Part shown: positions 27,301 through 42,300 of the stretch, one piece after another
Layout of the letters: the number at the start of each line of letters is the position of its first letter
Position numbering within the stretch: the stretch's first letter is position 1
NCBI GenBank assembly: GCA_030142905.1
Contig: JASJOG010000008.1
Coordinates: forward strand, 806,001-870,000
Length of the DNA: 64,000 nt
DNA from: Heliopora coerulea
Taxonomy: Eukaryota > Cnidaria > Anthozoa > Scleralcyonacea > Helioporidae
Direction of reading: 5' to 3'
The notes under the pieces: model-generated
Told to the model about the DNA's origin: nothing
The model's input: the letters and a program-made list of their open reading frames with translations, nothing else
The model's database searches: none
Position numbers and translations under genes: made by a program

Positions 27301-30300
27301 TTACTGTATCTATTTCTTATTTTTTGGCATAATATGATGTATAAAATATCATGACATCATGCCGAAACGATGACCCGTATTGTGAAGTGCTCATGAAGCG
27401 GAAAGTTTAGTTCGAAAAAACCTCCCTTGTAAACAAGATCTGCATATGTTATATAAATATAGAATGAGGCTATCGTTGAAGTTATCTAACAAAGTTGCTT
27501 GAAACTTTAAATGTGGTTGTATTTATTCCATGAAACTAAAGGGAAAAAATTTAAGTGATTTAATTGCATAATTTCGGAGATATAACGATTTTCTGGTTAC
27601 TCAATTTGTAATGTGACGTACGTGCCAGGCGTTTTTTACATTTTCGTAAACGTTCTATTAAGCTTCCGATGGGATTTATTTATTTTCAGGTGTTCTAGCC
27701 GAGGGGTTTATTAGAGAGGGGAGGAGGCTTATTTAAAACTCGTCGGGAGTCAAAGACGGAGCCACGATTTTTTCTGAAATGATAGCAAGCTTTAATAAAT
27801 AGCGATACAGCTGGCATATACTTGCCACGGGCAATCTTGAAGCTGAACCAAATTCAGGCTCATAAAAATGTGTTTTTACTTACGTGTTAGCCCTACTGCA
27901 TAATAAAACAAAGCGATAACGTGATTGACCTTGAGTTTTGGGTCCAGAAATAGAAACAACCGTACTACTTTATTATAGAGTCAAATGATGGACTTGTTCC
28001 AGGAACATATTGTGCGATGTGCTAGTCAAGAGCCATTATTGATGTATTGAAAACAGAAATTGACAAGAAATTAGTGAAACTGTCCCATATGCAAGTGGAA
28101 GTTGGAAATGTTGAGGTTAAGAATATAGTACGATTCTACTCAGTCCTAAGTCTCCATCTTTTTGTGCTTTTGTGGGGGAGGGGTGCTTATTAGAGAGGGG
28201 GGTTAATAGAAATGGGGGTCTTAATAGAGCGTTTACGGTATTAAGCGAATCTTAAAATGTCAAGAACGAAGTTTGCTATGGGAGAGCTGTGACGGCTTAT
28301 ATTAATATATCAAAATGTTTTTTTCAATTAAGAAAGTTTCTTGTGAACTTACTTCATGAACACTTAAATTTGTCACACTTGGCGTGCGTGCGTGTGTGTT
28401 TGTCACTCATTATGTGCCACTCATTACATACAAAATGTTCTTTCAGTTAATAAAGTTTCTTATGAACTCATTTTCTTACTTCATGAACACTTTAATTTGT
28501 CACACTTGGTGTGTGTGTGTATGTGTGTGTTGCAAAATGGAAGTTTTAGACATTTATTAGTTTTCTTCTTGCTAAGCAAATGAAACAATTTGTTTTGAAA
28601 CAGCATACCAGAAATGCATCACAAAAAGTTCTTCTTTAATACGACGGAATGTATCATGCGACAGTTGATATTGTCTTAACCAAAGCAATCCTCTTGATCT
28701 TTTTTATTTTCAGAGTCTTTGCTGATCGCCTTGTTGATGAAACTGATAAGGAGTCATTTGTTGGCCTTATTGGTGATAAGCTAGGAAGTTTGTTCGATCT
28801 TACATATCACAATCTCTGTCCTAACAAACAGCCTCCAATATTTGGTGAGTGTGCCTTTTTTTCCGTGACCAGATAGCTCAGAGAAAACGAGAGCGAGTCG
28901 TGTAATTGCTTTAGTATAAATAAGGTTAATTTGTGATAAAAAGGTGATTTTCACTGGCTTATTGCATTCTATTAATTATCATTCGATACCAGTAGTAGGA
29001 TAGCCAGTGAAATTCACGAATTTATAAAGTAAGCATCATATAACCTTTTTAATTTGATATAACTGACTTAATTTTCATGGTTCAGTTTAATTTTGAGTTT
29101 CATTTACGGTCTTCACAGTCTCACCAGGTAATGTCGAGGGTGAATTGAAGACGATGAATACTGCAAAACAGCATTAGATAAGAACGGGAAAAGAAACTTT
29201 CATGTTCGACCTTCTCTCGACTGCAACTTAGTAGACTTGAGCGGGATTCCAACTCACATCGAGCTCGTTCGAGTAGCGATCTGGTAACCTGAAGATGCGA
29301 ATTCGAACCCTGCTTACGTCAACTAAGTTGTTCAAGTTGATTCTCGCTATGTAGGTTGATCTTGAAATTTTCACTTAGTGTTACTCAGTGGGCAAAAGGA
29401 AGGAAGTAGTAATAAGGACGTGCTGCCAAAATCTAAAGCATAGATCTCCTTTCAAATAACACATTCAATATGGAGGAAGAGATCAAGTTATTTTATTTTA
29501 ATAGTACCATAAATTTAAATCCTAAGTAATTATTTTATTCTTGGGCAATGACTGAGTCAGAGCCTTCACTATCAACAAGGTCAGGTGATGCCCAGTCAAC
29601 ATGTGTATCGCTGATTATTTTTCCAAATAATCACTTGAAAGCGTTCCAGAGACTCTTATTCCCTGTTTGCATTCATTAATGGGCGCTGATTCGGAAGAAG
29701 CGCTAATTCAAACATTTACTGTATGTAATATTTTAAAACGTTTGTATCTTGTATACAAACTCCAAATTCCAGATACAACTCGGACCTAAATTTAACGTAT
29801 TGGTTTAGAGGTAAATGACCCTTAATGTTCATGTTCGTCGATTATCCTCGCGAATCAAGACATTTGAGCTGAGAAAACTGCAGAAATTTATGACATCAGG
29901 AGGAAATTCGTTCGCATTGATGAGTGCTGAAAACTGTCATTTCTTTTATTACCTCTTTACCAGTGCTCGGTTCTCCTTATTTAGGGGTCTCCAAACTAGG
30001 ATTAGGGTTAGGGTTACATCTTCTGAATGCAACGACCAGACTACTTTGTAGTATCTATGTAACTATTTAATTCTCAAAGAGAACAGAGAGAGTGCCACTT
30101 AGATTAACATCACAAAATGATTTTCCAAAAGACATCATGTTTGTTATGTTGGAAAACCTGACGAAGGAAACTGGCCTTTGTTATTTGGAGGAAGACGAAA
30201 CTACACTGTTGCCGTAAGCGGGAGGAAAAGCGTGGGTTTAGGGCTCAATTCACCGATCTTATAAATTTATGAAAGGTTTGTCTGGATCACAGGTGGAAAT

Positions 30301-33300
30301 TTGTTTTAATTTAAAATACTGTATTCTACTCCTCGAATACATATATAGCTTTGAATACATATATAGATTTGAGCTCCATAAAATGTGTGTCTCTCGTCAT
30401 CGCTGAAATTTTGATAATTTATGGTTTCCAGATAAGTAACTCAGTTTTCTGATCGTAAGAACGAACGTCCAGAACTGACTGCAAGTACATGAATGTACTG
30501 CATTGTCAGGAGTGAGACTGCGACGTTTGAAGATTGAAGTCTTGGACAAAACTGTTGAGATAATTTCATCAGCTTTCGAGCTATCATGAATTAATTTACT
30601 GTAAAACTCTACAACCCCCGTTATCCCAGTCAATGTTAATTTTTCTTGTAAACTATTTTGGAAGACTTCAGGAACAACGTTAAGCAACATTGTACAATAG
30701 AGGCGGGTGAAGTTGGTTAGGGAGTTCCTAAACTTGGAAATTTTAACTTTTAGAATTTCAATCCTTTCTTCATTTTTTCAATATCGCATGTAGCTTAAGC
30801 ACGCGTTGTAGTGTTGATGATGATTGACCTGCGTACACATGTAGACCGACTTTGAAACATGATCTATTAACCCAATTTGATCTCTGGTTCTGGTTTAAAT
30901 GGATTTTAAGCTTTGAAAGTCTTCTTTGTTTATTGGTCATCATTAAGTTTTAGCACAAGTTGAATGTCAGTTGAACAATAGTGACATTCCCTGTATGCAC
31001 CCCTTTGTTACTACGTCACTGTTTTGCAGTGGTTCGTTTTGCTAAGTCATTTACCTATTTCTTGCTCCCTTCTAAGTATTGTTCGGAAAACGTTCGATCT
31101 TTACAGGTGACTTTATGAAAGAAGGCGAAGTATACGAAGATCTCGCAGACTTTTCAGTATTGAAAAAGTTCATGGAAAACCAGCTTGAAGATTACAATAT
31201 GGAACCAGGCGTGATTCCAATGAATCTGGTTCTTTTTCGAGATGCGATTGAGCATGGTTTGTTTAACATACTGTAATTCTTATTCTTTGTTCTGCTCGTT
31301 GTTAAATGCATGATACCGTTGTTCTATCGCCAAGTCCGTTCTTGGAATCGCACCCGTTACTATCGCCACAACCATCGCGATTAAGATTAAAGTTAGCACT
31401 GTACTCCAAATTGCTGCTATCATTGTTGTTATTTTTGTTGCTGTTGTTCTTATCAGATCCAGAGTCAGAATCAGAATGTGTGCCAGAGACAGTGATTTCG
31501 TGTTCTTGTTTGTGTTTGTGTTTATGTTTCTTTGTATATGTTACCTATTCCGTTTGTATATCCGGCTCCGTTTCCCATTGCGTTTGCATTCACGTTTTGT
31601 ACGAGTTTGTGTTCGTGTTTGTAATCTTGTTTACATTTGAATTTCTTTTCATGTTCGTGTTGATGTCCACGTCCGTATTCATTTTTTGCGTCGGCTCCTC
31701 CGTCGGTGTTTGTGCTTGAGTTTGAACGTACAGTATGGGTTGTGTTTTAGCCAAAATTGATTATTTTCATTGTTATCATTATTACCTTTGTTGTTGTTTT
31801 TATCGGTTTTGTCTACTCCTTCATTATGCAGTTTCTAGAATTGTTCGAGTTATTGGTCGACCTCGTGGCAACATGCTGTTGGTTGGGGTCGGTGGAAGTG
31901 GTAGACAAAGTTTAACGCGATTGGCTGCTTATCTTATTAGCTATAAGGTCTTTCAAATTGAAGTTACGAGAAACTATAAGAAACATGAGTTCAGAGAAGG
32001 TTAGAACTACCAGTAGTTTTTTAGTGTGACGCATGCACACATCAGTTGATTTCACGGAAAGTTCATGTGCCTGATTAGACCTAGTCTGCACCGCAGACGT
32101 CCAAACCCTAGATTACACTAGGCCAAAACGAGGGCATACAGAGAAGTGTTACTATGTTATAAAAATTTCGTTACCCGGTATTTGCAAGTTCAGGAAGTCC
32201 AATCAAAAGTGAGTAGTAAATACTGAGAAAATGACAGCGGTATTTGGCAAATTAAAACAACTTGTATACGAGGTTTTTGTTCAAGATTTTATGAAAGTTT
32301 TGGATTGAATGAAAGATAAATAGAATTGTTTCACTGGAAAGTTATCAATATCCATTTTAAATGCTTGTTGTTTTTTATTCTTACGTGTAGATCTTAAGAA
32401 GTTATACTTTATGGCTGGAGTTGACTACAAATCTACTATTTTCTTGTTTAACGACACACAAGTGTTGGAAGAATCTTTCTTGGAAGACATAAATAACATT
32501 CTTAGCAGTGGCGAAGTTCCTAATTTGTATAAGTCTGATGAATTTGAGGAGGTATGCACAATTGATTGTAATGAATAATTTTTAGTTGTTTAGTCAAACA
32601 CATGCAATAAAAGAAACAAACTGAAAAGTGCATGAACTGAAAGCTTGAAACTAGATCATCTTCCTAACTTCAGTGGACTGGGTTGCAGAATCAACATATG
32701 CATAAACCAACAGCTGAATAGGTTGGGGGGATGAAAATCAAGACCTAGCAAAAACGCGTAAGAAAGCATGATTGAGATAAAATTATTTTATATTTACTTA
32801 TCTACTTATCTAACTATTTATGTATTTATTTATTTATTTATTCGTTTATTTATTTGTTTATTTGTTAGTTTGTTTTTTAATTTGTTTATCTCAATAAACT
32901 TCATCTGAACTATGCATTTTCTGTGTGTTCTTTGCTTGGCCTTGATTTATATTCTCCGACAAGGTTGGAAGGCAATGGCGGAAAATGTCAATGGACAGAT
33001 GAACGAACGACAGATTAACAATGGAAACATCCAGATAATTATTTATTACTCAGATTTTGACAAGTTTACTTATGGCTTCATCGGAGCAGGAAAAAGCAGG
33101 TCGTTTTCTACTCTCTGATCGAAGGCCTGCAATAAATAGCTAACACAGTGTTTCCATCAAGGAGCTGAAAACTACCAATGTTTATTTTCTTGATTTTAGG
33201 TGAGAAATGCTCTTGCTGATGTAGCCAAAGCTGATGGCATAGTCGATACTCCAGAGTCCATGTTTTCTTATTTCATCGAGCGTGTCAGAAGTAATTTGCA

Positions 33301-36300
33301 TATTGTGTTATGCATGAGCCCCGTTGGTGATCCTTTTAGGTAGGAGATTATTGGTTTATTTCTTTCTTTTACCCGACCTTATGTTTATGTTAGTGTAACA
33401 TACTTTGTATATTTACCGCCGTAAGGATTGACTACATGAATCGCTTACGGAAGATAAGGTTTTCATATTTATCAAAGCAGGAGTTTAGTTTTTACTCTTT
33501 CTAGAGAATCCAAACCGAATTGCCTGTTAATAGACCACTTCGCTAATGCCAATCTTCCAGTGTATTACGCGCAGGACCAGCCCGCTCAGCAGAGCCTAGG
33601 AAATTATACCACAAGGCTGCCGATTTGCCCCTTCCCTCTTTTGTTGTGGATAAGGACTCGGATTAGCAAACAGGTCTGTGAAGGCACTAAGGCATCGAAG
33701 ATTCAACGTCCCTATCCAAGACAAATATAACCTGTTGACTTTAGCCGGTATCAAAGCCAAGGCGGCCGCTTTCATCTCAGTTATGGTTTGACCTGAAGGA
33801 GAAGTTCGACAAGAGATTGATTCCGGTTTTTCCAACTCACAGATCTGTGTAGTCACTTGTATACAGCGGTGGTTGGTCAGTCAAGATATCCTATGATTTG
33901 TCTTCTTTTGATCATCCTGATGGTTGGGCAAACAAACAAAAAAAAAAGAAAAAAGAAAGCGGCATATAGAAAATTGAAACTTCGACGCACACATTGAAAG
34001 AACTTATGTCCTCTTTTCAACGAAATTTTCACTGAATGAAGACGTCTAGTGAATATACGGAATGAAAAGACTATTTATCCCTTTTAAATGGTATTCATAG
34101 GAATCTGCGTTACAGTTTATGCGTGATGATATAAACCATTTCGTTTTAATTTCGTGTATTTTTAGTTTAATCATGAAGACGTGTTTAGCTCATTTCCTTC
34201 TGTTCTTAACCTTTAAATGCTTGTCACTAGCTTAGGCTTCTTTTTATAGGACACTGAAAATTTTTCTTGTTTTAGGAATCGTATTCGAATGTTCCCAGCT
34301 TTTGTAAACTGCACAACAATCGACTGGTTTAGCGAATGGCCCAACGATGCTCTGCTTGAAGTTGCTGAGAAGTATTTGGAAGCCATGGATTTAGGAGACG
34401 AAGAGGTAATGCAAGTGTGGAGCAAGGTCGACATTATCAAAAACAATTAAATTGTGCTGGGAGAGTTTTGTGGGACTATGTGTTCCATGCATAGCTGAAG
34501 TGGCGCTCCCAAGCGGGGTTTAGCAGGGGCGGATCTGCTTAGAGGGCTTAAGCCCCCCTAACCCATAAGCATCCAGAAAAAAAAATGCTGTGGTGAGTTT
34601 TGCTGGCCATTTGGTTTCAAGTTCGATAGTAAAATCACTGAACCGTGACAGGAAATATGTGCGTAATATCCATACCTTTGTCTCTTAAAGGTATAAAATT
34701 TTCTTTCCAATTTCTAAATTGGGGAATTGTAATAACCTAATTTATTGACTTGCACATTTTGTGCCAAATGATTTGTGCTGATAGAAAGGGGAAGTGCACA
34801 ATGTGCCTGGAAACCGAGTATAAAAATTTTCGTCTTATAGACCTTATGCATAAATGGCGCCTTATTTAATATTCTTTTATGATCATATCAATTAGCCCTT
34901 ATAGCCTCGTTGTTGTGTAAGAAATTCAAAAGAATTTTGAATATGGGCTAATTGAAATGCATATAAAAGAATATCAAATAAGGCGCCATTTATGCGTAAG
35001 GTCCATAGATTACATATAAAAGTTAAGAATTAATGACTAAACAACTATTGTATTGCATAGCTTTTGGCTCATTTCTTTATTCATTTTCGAGGTTGTTGTT
35101 ACTTAAGTCAGTTTGACTGTTTACATGTTGATGAATCTGCACATGTTACCAGAATAATTGACCTCCAGGAATAAGTTGTTTCGATCACTTATCCCTATGA
35201 GATGAATGACTTCTAAGAATTTCTCACAATAGTAAAGTATAATTAGCCTGTTCCCAGCTTATGTCGTCACTTATACAAGGTGTCATTCATTATAGGATCA
35301 GTCAGCTACATAACACTACCTCCCCACCTTTACCCTTAAAGTTACCGGTAGAAAGTCTTACTGATAAATAGTAGATGGTGGATTCAAATTCGTTACTAAG
35401 TTCTTTGTCTGCCAGTGAGTGATTCTGTGAACCAGGAAAGCCTATGGTATTTTTAAATGTATGTTGGTTTGTTTAAGGCCAAAAAGGACATCGCAGAAAT
35501 TTTCGTGAGTACTCATCGATCAGTAGTGGATATGTCTAGTAGGATGTTGATGGAAATGAAACGACATAATTACGTCACGCCAACCAATTATCTTGAACTC
35601 GTGTCTGGCTACCAAAGGTATGCTTGGTGTTGGCTTGGTGTTCCGTCGTTTTAGTTTCTTTCTGTTAATTAATTACCCTTGTTTTGGCCTTACAGTTTGT
35701 TGGCTGAGAAAAGACGAGAGCTCGGTGATGCTGCAGCAAAGCTGAGAAATGGCTTAGACAAAATTGACGAAACCAGAGCAAAGGTATATACTGACAGTTT
35801 TCAGATAAACAAGTCTGAAAGAACATTGACTCACGCAGCATGGTTTAATACGTAGCAATATTGTCTTGGCTAGCTTTTTATCTCAAAATCCCATGCCTTA
35901 AAACTATCCTTGACTTTGAAACATATGTCTTCTATATTGTCTTAGGTTGAGTCAATGTCAATTGAGTTGGAAGAGGCCAAAGTTAAAGTAGCCAAATTCC
36001 AGAAAGAGTGTGAAGAATATTTAGTCATAATTGTTCAACAAAAGAGAGATGCAGATGAACAACAAAAGGTAACCAAAAGGCCAACACCCAAACAATGACC
36101 ATATCGTTCCATTTATATAGTAGTATTTTTTCAGAGCATGTGTACATTTATTGCGTTGTTGTTCTTGACCAGTTTGTGTCAGCGAGGAGTGAGAAAATTG
36201 GCGAAGAGGAGGAAAAGTGTCGCGTTATGGCAGAACAAGCTCAACATGATCTTGATGAAGCGTTGCCTGCTTTGGCTGAAGCAATGAAGGTACGCGTCCT

Positions 36301-39300
36301 GTCGTTTTCTCTAAATCAATTGCATTTTGCCATTATATGCATCAAGTTATCGAGTTGGCAAACGCATTGGTGTAAGTTAAATTTGATGGCTAGAGTACAC
36401 TTGTTTGATGTTCTGGTAACATTAGTAGTTGCAGTACTAGTAAAAATTCAATTCTAAGAGCTGAAGCATTTGTGGAATCCGTAAAAAAACTAAATCCGGA
36501 AACAGAATAGCGCATGTTTTGTATGTCATGCTCGCGAGTGGCATTTCAAGAAAAGATGTTATAATTCTCGCCTTTTTTTGCTGGTTTGGTATTATAAATA
36601 GAATTTCATGCGCTTGAGGCAAGAAAAATGACTCATTCGTTTGTATCGCTGGCTCGTGAGGTATCGTTTTCACTAGTTGATCATAAACTCCTCATCTTCT
36701 CGCCACCAGGCAACATCCTCCACAAGTTTTGGCTTCATTTTGTCTTGATCAATTTTCGATAAACCTGATATCAATAGACTGCTGAAGTTGATTATCCATA
36801 TTTTATATTAAACTGCATGTCCTCATTTTCAGGCTCTTGAAGCTTTGAACAAGAAAGATATGACTGAAATAAAGTCGTACGGTAGACCACCAGCTTTGGT
36901 TGAAAAGGTCATGGAAGCTGTTATGATCCTTCGAGGTAACGAGCCGACCTGGGCTGAAGCCAAAAGACAGTTAGGTAATGAAGAAAGTGTTCATTGTGGC
37001 TTTTACAATGTGTTTTACTGGTACTCATGCAGTTTAGCGGACCCACGTTGCCCCTGGTCTTTTGCCGTCAGCTCAGCAAACAAGGAAACGAGGTTTTGGT
37101 GGGATATTTAGTTACCAACGGTCAATGTTCTCACGGCAGAATCTAAAATACCGCTAGTTTGTGGAAATATTTGCAAATTTAAAAAACATAGGAATACTTT
37201 CCGAGGATTTTACTACCCATAAAAGGTTTCACGTAACAACTAAAGTTCCTCCAAATATCACTGTTTCTTCATCAACGTAATAGCGTTATTTCCAGACCAA
37301 ACCCAAACTGTAACCCTAACCCAAACTCTAAGCCTAATCCTAACCCTAATTAAATGTACATAAGAAGAAAGTAAATAGCTTTCGTCCCTTCACAATACTT
37401 TTTGTCTCTTTCATTCAAAATAATCATATGTATTTATGCTTTCACATGCGTTAGCATGCGTAATTTTCCCGTCAACCGCTGGCTTGCTTGCTCACTGAGC
37501 CCTCAATAAAGACCAGCGGCAAGGTGGGTCTACTAAACTGCAGTCTAGCCGTTTTAGTTTTGTTTTATTGCAAATATCGGCAGCAAAGCACACATGCATC
37601 AGAAATCATTAAAGACCATTAGCATAAGATTGGCAAAAGTTTATGTTTGACTGACCTAACACAGGATCGACGTGCTAATGGTATACATCATTTTAATACA
37701 GGGGAGACCTTGAGGGCTACGACGGACAATACGCGAACGTTCGTTTCCTCCAAACATTTTCTGCGGATTCATTTTCTGGGGATTCGATTACCCTTCCCCG
37801 GAAGTACGTCTCACCCTTCACGAGTAAAATCAGCTGGCGTTAGCCGTAGTAATGAAGATAGTTTTAATTGTATACTTTAAAAAGCATTTAAATACTCATA
37901 CACTGTCAAATGATTATATGTTTTAATTTTTATAACAATCCGGGAAAAAAGGTAGTAAACACACGAACAATGATTGACAATTGAACTACAATTTTAGTGG
38001 AACAAGTTGTGATGCACATAGTTGCCGTTTAATTTCAGCGGTATATATTTCAGAATTTACAGGGTTTCTTTCTTTCTTTCTTTCTTTCTTTCTTTTTTGT
38101 AATTTCAAGGATGCTGCCATCTTAGATTTCATAATGTCACACTATTTCCTTAAAAATTATTTGTAATATGTGTTCACTAGAAGTGGCAAAATAAAGTAAA
38201 ACTACAAACCTTCCCCAAATTCATCACTATGATTCGCCAAAGTTATATTAAAAGAGTATTGAGAGTACTGAGATTTCAACTTAATTCGTGCAGAAGTCGC
38301 CTCATGCATTTGTCGACCTTTTGCTTTTGGCTAAATAAACATACTGTTCAAGGCACTGTTGCCGTAGTAACAAACTAGTTCTGCTTCTAATTCTACATGT
38401 GACTTGCAGTTTTGACCAACGATTTTCTTTAGGGGGTGTTACTGTTTGATTTTTAGTGCAACTTGCTACGATTTTTTTCCGTGCAAAGCAGAATAAGCAC
38501 CTTCTTAGAACAAATAAACCACGCCTGCTCTAAGTTACTTGAACGGTTTTGAATTATTGCAAAATAAATTCCTTAATATGTTTCTTTTGTTCCGTCATCA
38601 CCTATTCTAAATCATGTAAATCGCTGACTTCAAAAGAAAGTGATAACAAACAAAAAAGCCTTGTACAATGCACCACGCTTAGCAGTTAACAGTCTCAATA
38701 CCTATAATATTGCATATTACTTGTTGCACAGTGGTAGATTAAGGGGGGTGGGGCATGAAGCATGTGCCAGGGGCCCTGCGCTTTTGAAGGACCCAGCAGG
38801 TTTTTAGAGGGAGGGCGTTTTGAGGCTGGAAATTAAAAGCGGTGTATCTTCAAATTGTTGTAGCAAAATCAGGGTGATATAGACTAAATAGCTCCCATCA
38901 TCTAGCTAGCAAACTATGTATCCCTTAAAATATGAAAACTATAAGTAAACAAATCAGTTTCTGGACACAGAATAATGAACGCCCTACATTAGAAACTGAT
39001 TATTAATTAGAGTATTTACACATTTAGTTTATGCAATTATTTTATGTGGTATCTAATGGTTAAATGTGGAACGCATTACAACCACTGTATATTGTCTTTT
39101 TGTCGCTTTTCGTGAGGAATACATATCCCCAAATTCCCTTTCTACCAACTCTTTTTTCTGGGAAGGTGGGCTAATTGCAAATGTGCCATGAGTCCCGCCC
39201 TGCTGTTGCGGTGGTTTACTGAATCACAGAATTTTGCACGTGCAATTAATACTGAAGAGAGAAATAGTTTTGCTGGCTATAACAGTGATGACGTTTTCTG

Positions 39301-42300
39301 GTCATTTTGCATTTTTTATTGTGTATTTACTTTCGTTTTTAACATTCAGGAACCGTGCTGTACGAAACCGTTTTTTTTTTTTTTAGTCAGCAATAGATTC
39401 ACCAGGCGGGAAGCGATCAATATAATAGCCCAGTATAGAACACGAAGGAACGGCGTCATTAAAAGCAAACAAACGTACGCGTGATACTTATTGAAACATG
39501 ACGTTTCATTGCCACACTTGCCACATCTTCAGAGAGTAGAATTACAATTACGGTGCTATGGTGACAAATGCAAACTAATTACAGGCATTAACCAATACGA
39601 TAACAGAATAAAAATAACGGTGATAAATATGCGACAAAAAAGGATAAATCGAAACGTAACAGAGATATAAAAACCAAAAGAAAGGGGCCCAACCAATGTT
39701 GGCATTTAAATATGGTTTTATTTTCGTAACAACTAAACTTTCACTTAGAAGTAATTCAGATTCGACAGAACTGGAGCTGATGATTTTAAAGTTGTTGGAA
39801 GAGACATGGTGTCCAGTAGCTGGGTGGTGTGAAAGAATACCAGTCGCTGAAAAATTTGTACGTTTTCTGCGATTAAGGGCCGAGATTCCCATACCGTCTG
39901 AGATGCACGTGCAGAGGTACATGTACCTGGAAGTTTCACAGCTGTAACACGTGAATTTATAAACAACATGCGATCTCAGATTTTTATTGACTTTCTAGGC
40001 GAGCAGAACTTCATTAAGCAGCTTATCAACTTCGACAAAGACAACATGACAGACAGAGTACTAAAGAAAATTGGAACGTATTGCTCTCAGCCTGACTTCC
40101 AGCCGGAGATTATTGGTCGTGTGTCCTTGGCTGCTAAATCTTTATGCATGTGGGTACGAGCCATGGAGGTCTATGGAAGAGTTTACCGTGTCGTGGAGCC
40201 AAAAAAACAAAGACTAAATCAGGCTACGAACCAACTTAAAGAAAAACAAGCTATACTTGCGGATGCAAAAGCAAAACTGAAGGAGGTAAACGCTTCTCGC
40301 AGTGACGTAACGGAATTATTGGGGACCCTTAGGAAATTTTCATTCGGGGGCCCCCGTCACCTCCTTAGTATAAACATATATTTCAAGAGTTTAATCTCAG
40401 TTTTCACAGAATCATCGGGGGCCCCTTAGACGTCGGGGGCCCTTAGGAGTTGCTCTAACCCTGAACATAGTCCGTTAGGCCACTGGCTTCTCGGTCCCCA
40501 CAATGTATAACGCTATTTATTTATTCCGACAGGGAAGAAGACAGACAGACATTTTATCTGGTAGAATCTCATTGATTAAATATGTTAAAGTTTCGAGGGA
40601 ATTAATGGGTACATCGCAAAGCAAATCCAGTTCTTGGTTCGATCATAGAATAACGGTTTCCTGCTCGACGGCTGCATCTCCCGCCTTCGTTCAATCAATG
40701 GAATAGCTCAACGTGTTGTTGTAACTTCTTGTTTGTGTTTTTCTGCTGCAAGTCGAAGATTTAATAAACCAGTCTGGGAGACCTATATCATTTCTAATTT
40801 CTTTAGATATCCCAGAACGGTTTCTTCCACATTGAACTGAGCGCCTCGTAAGTAATGATCATAATAAGAAGCGATCTTCGAGGGCTTGAAATTGCTGAGA
40901 AAACCAACTAAACAGTCCAATCCAGAATTTCTTCGTTCTTTAAAAAGCCTTGATAATGACGGTTATTCAAAATCTGTTTTAAGTCTCCATCAATTATAAA
41001 AGAAGGAAGCCAAGCTATTAAATCTTCAACTTGTTGAACTGAGAACAACTATCAAAAACTTACAAAAATACGTTGAGCTATTCCATAGATTGGACAAAGG
41101 AGGTGGAGCTTCGAAACTGTTATCCCATGATCGAACCGAGACTGGGGTTGCTCTTAGAAATAAGTGTTTCCTCGATACTTCGTCATATTTAATCAATGGG
41201 ATTCTACGAGGTACAATCTTCTTCTTTGCCCGTCTTATTCTCCCCTTTGAGTAAATGAACAGCGGCATACGTTGTGCGGGCTGAGTTAAAATATTTAATG
41301 TGACGCATCGAATGTTGTATGTGTGAACACAGAGGTATTTGCGGAGTGTCAGTTGGAATTTATTTTGTGAGAGTTCTTGTTATGATATGTGGAGCTTCAA
41401 ATTTTATGTGTGATGTGTCGATATGATATTGTGAATGTTCAATTAAGTATCTACACTTCATAATAGAATAGAAACTTCCGCTTTATGTTTGTATGTGTTC
41501 GTAATTTTGCCCGCTTGGAGCGCCCATATCTTTACAGTTGTGTTCAATATTGGTTCGGTGATGTTGAGCTAAACTGAACTATTGAGTTGTTATGATTGAA
41601 ATGTTTTCAGCAGCTGTTACTGGCAGTTTGGTTGTAATTTAGGTGGATTGCTTGATTCATGACAACAGACGAGGACATACTGGATTTTGAAATGGCGACG
41701 AGATGAAATTTACAGTATCCCGAACCTGCGTTATGGAGTTCAAGGACTTATTCATGTCCCCTTCTTTATTCATTGAAAATGGGATCTCAAATCTTGTTCT
41801 TGAAAACAAAACTCTATTCATATGTTTAATTTGTGTCTGGAGCTTTGTTTGATTTAATTGACGGACTCTCTCGAATCTGAATTTATGGAGCCTTGCTTTA
41901 CAATACTTTCTAGTTTCTATATCCTCACCTTCACACTTCAACCTTTTGCGTCATTAGTTTTCTTTTTTCATCCGAGAAGGCCAACTTGGTTTTCAACACT
42001 GTCTCACTTTGCTGCAATTTTGCCTTCAGTTGCTTGATAGCGTGTGATCTGTTGCCAGATCTCCAACTAACATAATTAACATGGCTACAGTTAGTTCTTT
42101 TGCATTTCTCTGAGAGTTATGAGGTCGTTTTAAGTTTTATACTTGAAGTTGCTCTAGTTGTAAAAGTTTGTATATGTCTGAGTTAATGTTTTCTTCAAAT
42201 CAGAACCATTCAGGTTGGACATCTGAATTTCCTTACACTGTTCCCAAGCCCTAATGCTTTTTTTGGGGTTTTTTTTTTGCTTTTTTTTCTCATTTTGTTG

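Noticed and set aside
31306..31719. Plus-strand hydrophobic frame of 137 codons
   Set aside because: Translation of a degenerate TTTGTG repeat within intron 22.
34515..34610. hAT-like start CAGGGGCGGATC
   Set aside because: No opposite terminus or target duplication seen, so not listed as an element; the same applies to GTGGTAGATTAAGGGGGG near 38730.
39188..39484. Plus-strand frame of 98 codons
   Set aside because: Intronic, crosses a T homopolymer, no domain; nothing to separate it from chance.
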